Source: Adiantum capillus-veneris (taxonomy: Eukaryota > Streptophyta > Polypodiopsida > Polypodiales > Pteridaceae). From it: a DNA stretch of 64,000 bases. A program made the position numbers and the translations under genes. The stretch spans positions 83,828,278-83,892,277 of the forward strand of contig CM043967.1 of assembly GCA_014529385.2 (NCBI GenBank), in the 5' to 3' direction. Position 1 is the stretch's first letter. Each line of letters starts with the position of its first letter. Shown one piece after another: positions 34,346 to 46,900 of the stretch. The notes beneath the pieces are model-generated. The model did no database searches, was not told the DNA's origin, and saw nothing but the letters and a program-made list of their open reading frames with translations.

Positions 34346-35935
34346 AGGGTGCTGTTGCAGCCTAGGCTTATGCTTCCGTGCTAGTACGAGCAATGGGGGA
34401 AGCACGAGCTATGGGAGCAGAGCGAGCATACAGATACAGGTGGGATTTCGAGTGACAAGCTAGTTGCGTGAGAGGAAAGGAGAAAGAGGACAAGGAGTGT
34501 CTAGCTAGGCCATAATGATTGTAAGTTCAAAAAAAGGGGACCCACCCCACCCCATAATGGCTCGCATGCATCTAAATTATAGGTACAGAAAGTATATTGC
34601 ATGCAAATTTAGAATTTCCCTCTCCCTCTTTTCCCAAATTTGAAAAACGTTGAATTTCCCTCCACCTAGGTGCTATTGGTGGTACCACCAAAAGGTTCAA
34701 AAAGTGGTACCACCTAAACATGCTTTCACCCTTTTGATGTGATGAGAAAATTGGATCACTTCACCATGACTTGCACTCAAATTTGGCATCCTTAGGACAT
34801 TTTCATTGTTTTATTTCTCTTTTCTTGATACATTTGACACATTTTTAGGACTTACTCTTTCATGTAACTTGCCACTCCATCCTTAGTATGATCTGAACTA
34901 GATGACTTTGTAGAAGACCACTCAAAACCTATCGTAATGTGCATCTGTATTTTGTGCAGCCACATTCTCATTCATATCATCCCCAAAACCATATTTTCTA
35001 CGAGCATACCAAAAACAAAAACAGCATCCATGTCCACCACCCTAACTACATGTGAGTGCATTTTATTTGCGAGCTTCTAATTTCGTGCTTTTGTAGTTGT
35101 TTCACTTTTTTTTATCTTTTTGCAATCAATTTGGTACAAAATTGTATCCCAATGTGTTATAATTTCTCCATCTCACCTTTTCCGCATCTTGGAACTCAAT
35201 TCAAGTCTTAAGATTATCCATACCTTTTGTAACATCACAATATCAAATTGGCACCAAAACATTATCTCTAAGGAAAAAACATAGCATACAACTTAACTTC
35301 ATAACTATGTAATCAGTTTGGATACAAATGTGAAGGTGGATAGTGTGAATAATCATCATAAAGTTGTGTCTAGCTTACATGGTTGTCCCAAAATGAACAA
35401 AATATCTTGGGAAACAAGGTAGATTCGTCAATTGTCATGTGTCATCTGGGTTGAAGTCCAACAATGTGCATATTAATACAATACATGTGATTAATGGAAC
35501 AAAAGTCGTAAGCTCATAGGCTCAACTCCCTCCAACTTTTTTCAGCATCCTTATAAATTCTATGCCTCTCCATCTTGCACCTTGTTTTGCTTCCACCATC
35601 CATTTCACTTGGAGTGAAAGTATTTATAGGTTTTGACGCTTAGTGTAGTATTAGATCTAAACTGAAAGCCAGCTTGTAAAAGAGTAGCTTGATCCTCCTA
35701 TATGTGATGTATATCCCCTTTGTAATGGGCCAATGATCCAAGTGGCAAAGATGACTTCTTTATAATGGCTTTGTCCAACATAGCAACTTTGCAAGGCATT
35801 GCAAATTTTCCTACTTTACCACTTTCCCTTTCCTAAAAATAGGGATCAAAACTAGATTCCAACTTCACATAAGTCTAGGGAAAACCCCAAAGAATGCTAT
35901 ACACATGTTGCAAAATTATATTTCTCTAATTCAAT
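34346..35935. other. No gene recognised
   Basis: AT-rich, with no open frame of note. Two copies of the palindrome GTGGTACCAC occur near 34,679 and 34,706. Confidence 0.45.
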
Positions 35936-35942
35936 TGCACAC

Positions 35943-36975
35943 TCAAAGGTCAATTGTCCAAGCTCCACATTTCTCCATTCTCGACAAAGCACCTAGAAGT
36001 GTTGACCAATCTAGAGGATATTTAGATGATGCCATGAGCTTGACTGCTCTCACTGCTTTGTCAAAATTCATTGACCGCCTGAAAAGGTCAACCATGCAAG
36101 TGTAGTGCTCTTTGTCTAATATAATGCAATTTTTTTCCATCATGTTATTTAACAACATTTGGCTCTCATCCAATTTCCCTTAGTATCTACATGCATTCAG
36201 CACACTAAGAAAAGTGATCACGGTTGGGAAGGTGCCCTATTGTTGCATCCAATAAAAACAATTGCAATCCCTTGTTGGCTATATCCTCCCATAAGAGAAC
36301 TACAAGAGACTTTGTCTAGCAAGAAACCCTCACTTTGCATCTGGTTAGAACAATTGAGAGCTTTCTTATGACATTTATGTTGGGTAAAACCTACACTCCA
36401 CGCATTTCAACAAGAGGCAACATTTTGCATAGAAAGGTCATCAAGAAATTTTTTTGCTTACATAAGGAGATCACATTTGGTATACGTATTGACCAAAGCA
36501 TTATCAAGCACAACATGTTTCTCAAATAGCCTCTGACTAGCAATCTCATTGTGAATTCTTTTACCCACATGAAGGTCTGGCATATAGCCACAGGCTTTCA
36601 AGGTGCAAGAACAGTTTCTTGTATTTGGAGAAAGGAGCCCAAAGCTTTGTTTCCACATCCATGTTGATCATATCCTTCAACCAGTATGTTGAACCCTCTC
36701 TTATATGTCATTTCTTATAACCAACATGTTGGTTGTACAAGAGACACACCCATCAAGGACTTTTTGTGCTTCATGACGACAACACATTCGGCATACATAT
36801 CAAACAAAGCATGGCTGAGAATAAAATATTTCTCCAATGGCCCCTAGAAAGTAGGCCACAAACATTTAAGGTGTAAGCATAGGTGACTACATCTAGAGAG
36901 AGGCCTTCCTTTGCATCCAATGAAGAACAACATGCCACAACCAACATGCAGCTTCTTGTACAGCCCCTCAAGGGG
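35943..36975 (-). pseudogene. PPR-protein pseudogene
   Basis: Minus-strand fragments in shifting frames carry plant pentatricopeptide-repeat signatures. Near 36,600-36,460 are CTLKACGYMPDLHVGKRIHNE and VVLDNALVNTYTKCDLL (compare G-x-x-IH and NALVDMYAKC). Near 36,900-36,775 is a second, poorer repeat. At 36,173-35,943 is DKEHYTCMVDLFRRS followed by WSTLLGAL (compare HYxCMVDLLGR and WxxLLxAC, from the end of the repeat tract and the E motif). PLS-type PPR proteins act in organelle RNA editing. Only a few repeats survive, and all are broken by frameshifts, so the copy is dead. Confidence 0.7.
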
Positions 36976-37019
36976 CTAGCATTGGTGATTGCATTTGGCT
37001 AACACAACCTAGAGCTTCC

Positions 37020-37575
37020 CTACCATAACCTTGTTGGGCATATCCAATCATCATTCATAGTAGGCTTAAAATAATCTCCATTCAACAGCTTAAGTTCCCA
37101 TATGTTAGGTATATATCTAATAGATATATCTAAATAAAGCCTCCAAAAATCTTGAGCAACATCATATTTAGAGACTTCTAATCTCCAATTAGAGATAGGT
37201 TGCCTCTCTAGCTCATCTTCAAATGTTGATGCCATCGAATATGAGTGCTTCTTTTGAAGCACCCTCAGATTTTTGTTGATTTTAGACTCTGGCAAGTAGG
37301 CAAAGACCCCGCGTTACAATACATGATAAGGATGGTGGCATCATAGGAAACTCCTTCATGAAGGAGCCGATATCGTTTGTAGAAGCCGCTAGTTGGCAAT
37401 GATTTGGGATGTCTGTACCATACGTTGCCAAAACCCAGCCAGCGCATGCTGCCACAGAGACCTTCATCAGAGTCCTATGTGCCCCCTCTGTCCAGGGCCG
37501 ATCACTCTTTCTGCTCGTTCTCCTGTTCCTCTTCCTTTCTCTGTTTCCAAGAAGGACTCGCAGATTACTAATCAA
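37020..37575 (-). pseudogene. Unrecognised minus-strand frames
   Basis: Two overlapping minus-strand frames (37,575-37,282 and 37,295-37,020) read in sequence as one possible broken protein. The first has a basic N-terminal stretch, RERKRNRRTSRKS. No domain is recognised. It may be one exon of a host gene fragment. Confidence 0.2.
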
Positions 37576-37609
37576 GCATACCTCTAATTAATAATAATGC
37601 AATACCTGC

Positions 37610-38310
37610 GTTGATCTTGATAGAGGATCAATTTTTTTGTTATAAGGATCTTAATCCTCCACCTATTCATGATAATCTCAGCATCAGTAGTACAACTCAA
37701 TTAGTTGATCATGATGAAGTTCTTACTTGTGCTGACCTAGATATAATTTTTGCAAATTTGCAGGGGTTACGTGACGATATTCAGTAGCTGCCTCATATAA
37801 TATAGGACCATGCCGCATCAACACAATATCCTGAGCATGCATCGTACCATGAGCAAAACCTTGATCGGCTTCGAGCTAATGATAATCTAGCGGGATTAAC
37901 GCACTACCCAGATATTGACTTACATGCTCAATATTATGCAAATGCTAATGGTCTACAGGGGTCGTACAATTATAAGCATCAGCTTGGAAGCGTTGTCGGA
38001 TTATCAGATGAGCAGGAGAAAGCTCATCAGCATGGTGGCGTTAAGAGTGCAATTTAATTCCCAACCACAACACCGATGATGGTTATCGCAGGCACGTATG
38101 GAGCCACACTGTACTCAACCCATTGAGTGGCTACCGATATGGATGTGCGGTTCGTTGTGCCCATGCCGAAAGTCAAAATAATGTTCAGATCTGTTTTGAA
38201 TAGCTTTACCTTGCTTAAGCCAATGGAGCTCGCTGATTGTCCGTGTGGACCATGCTGCTCTTGAGGTTTGGCAACTTGTCTTATGCTTTTTCTTGACCAT
38301 ACTTGTTAGA
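37610..38310 (+). pseudogene. Unrecognised plus-strand coding remnant
   Basis: A plus-strand frame with non-random composition runs from about 37,615 (IEDQFFCYKDLNPPPIHDN). It continues through LTCADLDIIFANLQGLRDDI, a stop, then HEQNLDRLRANDNLAGL and LGSVVGLSDEQEKAHQHGG to about 38,055. The Asp/Asn/His-rich text looks like a low-complexity segment of a host regulatory protein, but I cannot name a family. One or two stops interrupt it. Confidence 0.25.
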
Positions 38311-38589
38311 GCATAGATAGCCACAAAAATCTAAATTATTTAGAGCCCCGTCATGCCAAGGCTTAGGTGAAGCAAGCAGTTAATACTCCCTTCTTAGCAC
38401 GTTCAATCGACAATAGATGGTGTGGACACTCGCTCAGTAGCGGTCAATTTTTAAATCACTTCTCGCAATTGCTATTTCTTGTCAATGAGCAAGCATGACC
38501 ATTGCACAACTCAAGCGATGCAAATATAGCTTAATTTCATATTCTTCTCAATATTTATCCAACTAAAATCAAGGTCTTTTTTTTTAAAG

Positions 38590-39250
38590 GGGTTCTAGAG
38601 CCCTCTGATTGTCCACGTGCACCCGGACAATCAGGAGGCTCTAGCCTCATCTTTTTTGAAAACTTCAAACCTTCATTGTAGAGTTTAAAAAATTCAGACC
38701 CCGTCTAAAGGGGGGTCTAGAGCCTCCTAATCGTCTGCGTGTGCGCGGATGATGGAGAGGCTCCGGCCCTATCTTTTTTTAAAAAATAGACCTTCATTGG
38801 GAGAATGCCACCACCCCGTGGCAAATGAGTTAAGTTGAACTCTCTAAGATGATTACAGAAAATGGCCATGCCACCACCCCATGGCACACCTGAGAAAATT
38901 AAGTTAAGTCATTTGGCCATGAAAATCAAGATTTGAAAATTTTTAAAAAGGGGGGATTGGAGCCATTAGATCGTCCACGTGCGCATGGACCATGAGGGGG
39001 CTCCATTCCCCCTTTTTAGAAAAATTTCAAACCTTCACTATAAAGAGCTTGTCGAATAATTAAGTTTTTTTTATATATATCAAGATGATTAAGATAAATG
39101 ACCATGCCACCAGCCCATGACACAGCTCAATATACAAGATTAGCTCATTCGACCATGAAAATCAATGTTTGGAATTTTTTTAAAAAGGAAGGGGCTAGAG
39201 CCCCTTGATCATCCACATGCGCGCGGATATTGGGGGAGCTCAACCCTCAC
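38590..39250. repeat. Tandem array with four GC-rich hairpins
   Basis: Four related hairpins at about 38,591-38,646, 38,711-38,766, 38,951-39,007 and 39,189-39,245 each have arms of the type GAGCC...GTCC and GGAC...GGCTC around a short loop containing CACGTGC or a variant. Between the hairpins lie similar AT-rich spacers with GCCATGCCACCACCCCATGG phrases. Spacing is about 120, then 240, then 238 bases. It is non-coding. Confidence 0.8.
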
Positions 39251-39470
39251 TATTTTAAAAAAAAATCAGAATGTTGTTGCAGAGAGCTTCATGGACATTT
39301 AAGGGAAATGACCATGTCACCACCCCGTGGAAAAGCTCAAAACATTAAGTTTAACTCATTCAACCATGCCACACCTGAGCTCAAAAAATTAAGCTTAACT
39401 CATTTGGCCATGCCACCTAAAAGCTCAAAGATCTGTCCACCTAGGATCAGATTGCAATCTACATCCTATA

Positions 39471-40370
39471 CTATCCTTGGGATGACACAAGAAGAAACCT
39501 TGTAGCGAGTCTAACAGCTTCTGGCCAAACTAAGAGAATGTAAGGGACCACAAACTCCTCATAGTGCAGGAAGAATTCATTGGACAAGCCATCCAACCAT
39601 GGTGTTTTGTGTGGCTTAAGATTACTTATGATTTCCCTTATCTCCCCTTCAGAAATGTTTTGGTCTTTCATTTTAATTTACGATAAGCTCATGCATACAT
39701 TTATTGGGTCTATCTATTTTCTCCGCTCAAAAATATCTAGTTCAAGCAAGGGCATGGCTAGCATGTAGGAGCTCTTCTTGCCTAAATTTTTCCCAAGGGT
39801 GAATAAGCTCTTTGGGGGGAGGATCTGCCTAGGAAACTAAATTCTCCGATTAGCAAATATGTTCCCTTATTATCATCCTTCTTTTTCCCCTTATTTCCCT
39901 AGATTTTTCTTTTTGGACAGTGAGAGACTGTTGAGTATCTTCCACAACTTTATCCCAAGATTTAAAAGGAGATGTGACATTATTGTAAGCATACCTAGAA
40001 ATATCATTGACTGTTTGCTTAACTGGATTAGATTTATGATTAGATAATAGTAAAGGAAAATCAAGTTTGTGTCTTATCCTTGTGGGCTCTTTGGTGTGTT
40101 GTTAAAAAGAAACATAAAGAGGAATCAATTTTTCATCTTAACTGCCATTGTTCATGTGAAGAAGCCTCACCATCATGTAGACTTTGTCTAGTCTTGCAAG
40201 CGTGTAGTAACAACCTTGTTGCTCGATCGTTGGACCAAGTAGTGCCAGTGTTTTCAAAAATATCAATTAAATTTCTCATTTTAGTTAACTCATCCCACCT
40301 CAACTTTTTAAACCCTGAGATCATATGTCCTAAGGAGTTCCACCTATCACTTGTTTTTTCTACCATTTTG
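39471..40370 (-). pseudogene. LINE reverse transcriptase N-terminal fragment
   Basis: The minus strand at 39,671-39,471 reads SEGEIREIISNLKPHKTPW followed by LDGLSNEFFLHYEEFV. This is the plant LINE RT start (E-I-x-x-x-I-x-x-L-K-x-x-K-x-PG-x-DGL-x-x-EF), with PG changed to PW. Upstream (40,366-40,133 and between) are weaker frames in the position of the endonuclease-RT linker (DEKLIPLY, SWDKVV). The rest of the RT is absent and frames shift repeatedly. Confidence 0.7.
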
Positions 40371-40570
40371 AAGTTACTTGTGAGTAAGATAGGGTAGATA
40401 CAACACTAAATTCCTTCCAAGTAAAAATCTTGCCAGAGATTGAGCTAGGAGAATTAACTGAAGAGATGATGTAATTCAAAGGGGAAACCAAGGCAAAATT
40501 CCACTTATTTTATTTCATAATAGGGATCAAGAACACATTCTAAAAGGGCATCAAACCTGTTGTTTCTTAG

Positions 40571-40708
40571 GCATAACTCCTTTATTGCTTTTTGGTTTTT
40601 ATTTAGCTTGTTATTGGTACTTGCTAGAAGGTTTGTTAGGCATAACTTCTTTATTGCTTTTTGGTTTTTATTTAGCTTGTTATTGGTACTTGTTGGAAGG
40701 TTTGAATT
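40571..40708. repeat. 69-bp tandem duplication
   Basis: Two copies of a 69-base unit (GCATAACT, then TTTATTGCTTTTTGG, then TATTGGTACTTG) start at 40,571 and 40,640 and differ at a few positions. Since 69 is a multiple of three, an open frame runs through both units, but this does not show coding. Confidence 0.95.
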
Positions 40709-40749
40709 TCTTTTACCTTCTTCTCCTCTAATACTTTTGGTTAAATAAT

Positions 40750-42950
40750 TTCAAGAGCGTCTTTGATTAGATGTCCTTGTTAAAACATGCATTAGGAAAA
40801 TCTTTATACATAACCCTTGGAAGATGGAGGAGGTTACCTAGTCAATCATTAATATGGATAGATTGTTTCAATTCCTGCTTTTTGGTGTCATCTTCTATGA
40901 GAAATTGTGGTGCCATTTTGGATTGATACCACACTTTGACTTCTGGCCTAGAACCTTGAGTACCAATTGCTTAATGCAAGGGTAGAAGTCTACATGAAAA
41001 TCAGGAAAGGCTACCCATATAGGCACCTTGGAAGCCTACCTCCTCTTGGCTTGAATCCAGGATGCGATTTGAAGAAGGAGGTAGGAGCATTTCTTCTGCT
41101 CCATTAGCCATGCATTAGGAAGAGAATGGGGTGTAGGAAAAGTCAAATGTTTAGTATTCGGAAAATAATCAAAGGACAACTTTTGAATTCAAATAGGCAA
41201 AAGCATTACTTTATTTGAACTCATATTTTTCCTCCAAAATTAAATATAAATTTTAGTGTGGGTAAAACCATATCATGTAGCATATTTACTAAAAGAGATT
41301 AGTATGCAAATCATAGATCTATAATATTTGCTCAAATAAAATATCATATGTAGGAGTTATGGAAGGCCAATAATCATAAAATTATCCCCTTCTTCTAGGT
41401 GGAAAAATGCATCTTTTGACCTCTCTTACACACCCATAATTCTTGTAATTATGGCATGCACCTATTCATCAAAATGTTAGTCACCTCCATAATCTCATGG
41501 AAAATAAAGAGGCCCTCCTAGGCTTACCAATGACTGATAACTTGAAGAGCACTATCAGTATCATCAAAGAAAAAGAGCTAGTAATTGCTAGGAAGGTACT
41601 AAACTTGATATTCAAAAAGGGCTTCTAGTTTCCCATTGGTGAGCCATCCATAATTTCAACGATATAGCAAAAGACCTTGCTCCATGGTGAAGGACAATGA
41701 CAACTCTATCATGCAATTGTTTGTGTCAAATTTTCTAATTCCTAGATTTCAATAGTTGCAACTCCAAGTCCTCCTTCCATATTGTCCACATGACCTAGTT
41801 CTTTTGTAGTATTTGGGGGTTGAGATATGTGCTCATTAGCCAAGGGATCAGGTAAGTCTCTTGAAGAGGAGTGTCCTATTTGGCCTTAGGAACTTGTCTA
41901 ATTTGGGACTCCCCTATCTGAACTTTGTTGTATATTGTGCCAAATGTTGGAAGCTACAAAGTTAAAGGGATGATTATTACATGAGATAGTGGGAAATGTT
42001 TCCACATTTGACACAACAAAGGGGTTATGGAATGGAGGTCATTTGGAAACTATAGCAAAGTTAGGAGGGGGATTAGCATTGTTGTGATGAGCATGTTATG
42101 AGAAATTTTCTTTACATTCCATATTGAAGGCCATACTAGGTTTGCTAGTCTAGGATAGAAAAACATACCATCAAAGTGAACTCTAGAAAAAACACCTCCA
42201 ACGCCACAAGCCAGAGTGGAAAAAAGTCTTGATAGTTTAAGCCAAGACGTTAAAAACTTAACACAATGAGTAATGATCCCTTGCCTACCCAAGGCACATA
42301 ATTCTCTTGGTTGTACATCCAGAAAGACTCACATACAAATTCATACTCTCAATGCCCAGTATGCTACAAAACTTTTAATGGGTGGATGGAGTGGTTTCTA
42401 CACATTTGCATGTGGCCACTATTACCATCTCATTTGCTTAATCAGACTAATGTCAATGTGAAATATGTTCTAAATAAATACCACAGGGTGTGTATTATAT
42501 GTTTGGGATGGCCAATGAGTATAAATGCAAGCAAGCGCGACAAAGCACCCTTAGTGCAATAAAAAATCTATTCTCTACTAAAGAAGCACAGTTTAACCAT
42601 CAACCTTCACAACAATAGACATTTTAATTTGACTTGAAGTAGCATTATACACATTCAAAGCTTGATAAAGAATATAAAATTCAGCTACAATTTCATGTCT
42701 TACAAACTTGTGACATTTTATGGTGAGTCTGTGCAATCATTGTTTTGCTTTGTGTCTATACATTGTTTGTTCTACTCTACTAAATCATCTACATTTATCG
42801 TGATATTCTCTTTGATCTCAGCTATTGTACGCTGAGATACGCTAACGTTGAACTCAACTGCGTCTTTTACTTGACAATCATACACCCAACTAGGCATTTA
42901 TTCATTGTAGCCAACACTTTGGATATGATACAATATCGTTTCATTGAAAA
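40750..42950. other. No clear gene; possible LINE ORF1 remnant on the minus strand
   Basis: Near 41,030-40,860 the minus strand can be read as a broken stretch containing VPIW-like and F-L-x-x-x-P-L-type text that might be the nucleic-acid-binding ORF1 of a plant LINE. It is too short and interrupted to be sure. The rest has only short frames. Confidence 0.2.
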
Positions 42951-43329
42951 AAATGTAAACTAAATTTTTAGCTTTGTTTGCTATTAATGTGTTACGAATT
43001 GTTCTATGAACATACATATACATACTTCAATTTCTCTCAAAGCTCAAATTTGATGCACATTGCATCAAAACTTTCATTGCAAGTGGACGTAGAGTCGAGT
43101 AGTGCTCACCATTCATCATCCTCCATTTCCATGCAGGTTTCTCTTTTGCCATCAATTGAACAAAATCATTTCCACGAGGTCCTTATTTTAGTTTGAATGC
43201 ACGCAATCTTTGATACAAGTAATACAATCTAGAGCATTGGAGTAGAATGTATTGATGACCTAATAGAAATCCTTCACCACCCTTGCATTTGATATAAAGT
43301 CTAAATTACAATTCTTTGGATCGAGCATG

Positions 43330-43534
43330 TAAGCCACACTATAAAGTGGGCTATGAGCACTCTTTCATCAACAATTTCCACAAACGACACATCCTTCTTC
43401 CACTTTGTCATGTCATACATATAGAGTTGAACACCACAAAGTTCTTGAGTGAGACCTTGCTCTTTTTGTTGGAATGGGATCTTTTTAAGGAGGATTTAGA
43501 TCCTTTGGGATGGAATCAAGCATGGTCCTTTGAT
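43330..43534. repeat. Host tandem-repeat unit, left part (interrupted by the CACTA element)
   Basis: The sequence from about CACATCCTTCTTCCACTTTGTCATGTCATAC to GGAATCAAGCATGGTCCTTTGAT corresponds to 52,220-52,365 in the uninterrupted unit. It resumes after the CACTA element at 51,905. This pairing shows where the transposon landed. Confidence 0.75.
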
Positions 43535-43555
43535 CACTATAAGAGATCATGGTGT

Positions 43556-43691
43556 TTACCGCGGGCCATTACCGCAAAACAATAGAGAGGAATTCAAAAT
43601 GAGGAGAGAAAATCCTTTTGATGCTCAAGCGGCACTTTACCACAAATATTACCGCATGCATTTCCCTGAATATTGCTGCGCACATTACCGC
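43556..43691. promoter_or_regulatory. Left subterminal TTACCGC repeats
   Basis: Four exact TTACCGC copies at 43,556-43,562, 43,569-43,575, 43,649-43,655 and 43,685-43,691, plus near matches between them. By analogy with En/Spm, such motifs are binding sites for an element-encoded protein. Confidence 0.75.
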
Positions 43692-43952
43692 TAAGGCTGG
43701 ACCCCCTTCCCCCTCCCTCTCCCGCGGGTTTCCATTTAAATTCAATACAACTCAAAATGTATTTACACACTACAACTCCTACACTCTCCAAAATGCTTGC
43801 TCACTTCACTTAATCTCTCTTTCACTCTAAAAATTCTATACATAAATCATTGAACTCACAACAAAACCATTACAAATACTATTCATAAGCACATAACGAA
43901 ACATTTGCAAATTAATCATATACTACACCAAGTGAAAGAATGGAGAGTTTTA

Positions 43953-46900
43953 TTAATTCTCATCTTGTATAAGATCTCTACAAGCACTAGGATCCATATT
44001 TAGACCCATAGTATTCAAATCAATAAACATATTTAGAGATTCTTCCTCCTCTCCATCACCTCCTGTAGAATCATCATCGTTTCTCCCTCTTCCTCCTCCT
44101 CAAGATGACTATTTGCAAGGTTTGGCTGACCTTCTTCAACTTCTACTACATCTTCCTCTGCATCTTGTGGTGATGGTATGATGGGATCAATTACTGGCTC
44201 AATGTCCGTCTCTGCAAAGATAGATCTACCCCGCGGCGTGACTGGAATGACATATCAAAGTCTTCTTTGATATATACATGGCACATAAAAGACCTGTACG
44301 TCACACACAAAGAATAAGCTGAAATCATAACTTAAAATTTTAATTTAAGTTAATTGCACATAGCCTAAATTACCTGCTCGCAACTACTAGGATACACCAA
44401 GTTGTCAGTTTTTCCCCGATGGAATTGGGTGGAATCCACCATAATGAGCCCATTTTCATGTCTTTTGACCTCACCTGCCAACCATCAGCACTCAAAGAGG
44501 AATTTGTGAAAAGATCTGAAATCCACTTTGATTATTCTCTCTATAGTACCACAATATCTAACCTCATCTGTTGTTGTGTCAAAGTTTCCCATCACGCCAC
44601 AATCATTAGTGGTCCGACGCTCATCTATCTTGCGGGTGCGAAAATGTTGGCCTTCGGACCAAATGGAGTTGAAAATGAGACCCTACAATCACAATGCATA
44701 AGAGGTTACATCGCATTTCATTAAGTGATTTGTATACATGCATACATAACATATACACACTCACCTTGCGCAAGCATCCTCGAGCATACTCCCATTCTTT
44801 AGGGCTTATTTGTTCTCCTTGTGCTTTGGCATTGGTCATGGCATTATGGATCCACTCTACTTGAATCAAATCAAGATATTTTGCAAGCTCTTTAGGAAAA
44901 GGAGGTGCACGTCTACCTCCATGGGACCTCTTCCATGCATCTCTATCCCTTTCTCTAGCTGCGCAGTCTTCCAAGAACATATTGACCCATTTGATCATGA
45001 TAGTGGCATTGAGTAAAGAGTAGTTGTTGACTATGGCATGAAACTCTCTATCCATGACCAAGAGTGAGCCTTTTCCATTGGGAATGGTTGAGTGCTTCCT
45101 AGGATCCTCTTCTTCACTCCACAGACGAGGCAATGATGGATCCATTGTGATGAGATACTGTGAGACATACACAAATGCCTCTTGCACCACCCAACCTTCT
45201 GCCATGCTCGCCTAAAAACATTAAAACCACATATTTTTATTAGTAACTCCATAGCGTATAAATTCTATCTATATTGTATTGATTTTTCATACCTCCGGTT
45301 GTGACCTCAATCTAACAAAATCCTTTAAAGTCTTCAAGAATCTCTCCAAGAAGAACATCCATCTAGAGTGAACCACCCCACAAATGGCAATCTCCTCAAC
45401 AAGGTGAAGCAATAGGTATATTTGGCTAACAAAGATTGTACGTGGGAATGCATCCTCAATAGCACACACTGCCTCTACTGCTAGCTGATGGGCTACTGGT
45501 ATGGCTTCTACTTCTATCTCCTTGGAGCTCACAAATCTACAGGGCAAACGTTATATAGTAGATGAAAAAAAATTCCAAAGTTCATGCATGCACAACATGA
45601 TATAGTACTTGAAAAAAAACCATTACCTCACAATCTCACCCACTTTGAATATTGCAGCCTTCACCTTAGTGTCCCCATAACCACTAATAGTTATGGGAAG
45701 TACAAACTACAAACAATAAAACATCTTAGTCAATGTCAACCTCTATATAAGGACACATAGACACCACAAACTGTTCTACTCTTACTTGAAGGATTTTATG
45801 CTAATCATGGGATTTCAATCCATACAATTGAGTGGAGCCACCCTTTTTGGTTTTTGTGAAAGCACCTTTGAGTGACCGCATATATCCCGTTGGAGTTCTG
45901 ATGGATGCAATAACTTGCTTTGTCCGCTCTTGGTCTGTCTTTGACATTATCCACGGTGCTTTTGGGAGAATCATCTTTCCCTGGTCCCCCATGCGGGGCG
46001 TGGCTGAAGGGGGGAGACGTCTAATGGCTCTTAAATCTTCCCTAGCACCCAATGAATTCTTCTTGCCAATTATGTGATCCCATATAGCTTGCCCAACATT
46101 TTTGAATACATGCATAGGGTCCAATAAGTGCTGAATTTTCAACGAAGCGCAATAGGGGAGCGACAAGAAGATTGAGTACCTCAACATACCCTTTGGCAAC
46201 CCATTGGGAGGCGGGGAGGTACCATGATGCTCCTCCCAATGCTTCGCCCAATCAGCCATGTTCCAATGGAACGGCTGCACTCCATTGATAGGGGGAGCAT
46301 ATCTACGATGTGAAGGAGGTAGGAAGCGATGGTTGTTGGGATAGATCACCTTCCCAAGAAGAGGAGGTCTCTCTGTCACAAGGGAAGGGCCACAAGTGAG
46401 ACACGCACTATGTCCAGATGTTGCCAATCCTGCCAAGAGGTAAACAAACGTTACACATGAGATGATAAACCTAAAGCAAAGAGTACAATTAACATGTGCA
46501 TACTTACCAGATACCTCTCCAAATCCTGGGTAATCATGCATGGTCCACATGAGGATGCACTTGATGACGGCTTTGCGGTCTCGTGGTGGCCGTGAAATGT
46601 CAATGACATCTATGCCTCTCCATAGTTCTTGAAGCTCATCAATAAGAGGCTGCAGATATACATCCATGTTTTTTACCTTGTGCTTTCCTGGAATGAGAAG
46701 TGATAGTAAAATGTTTCCCTTTTTTGTTGCCTCCCAAGGTGGAATATTGTAGTTTACAACCACCACCGGCCAAGTGCTCCATGAAGTAGAGCGGTGCCCA
46801 AATGGATTCACTCCATCACTAGCTAACCCAATCCTCAAGTGACGAGGCTCATCCCTGAACTCTGGCCATGTGTCCTCTATGTGCTTCCACGCTGGTGAGT

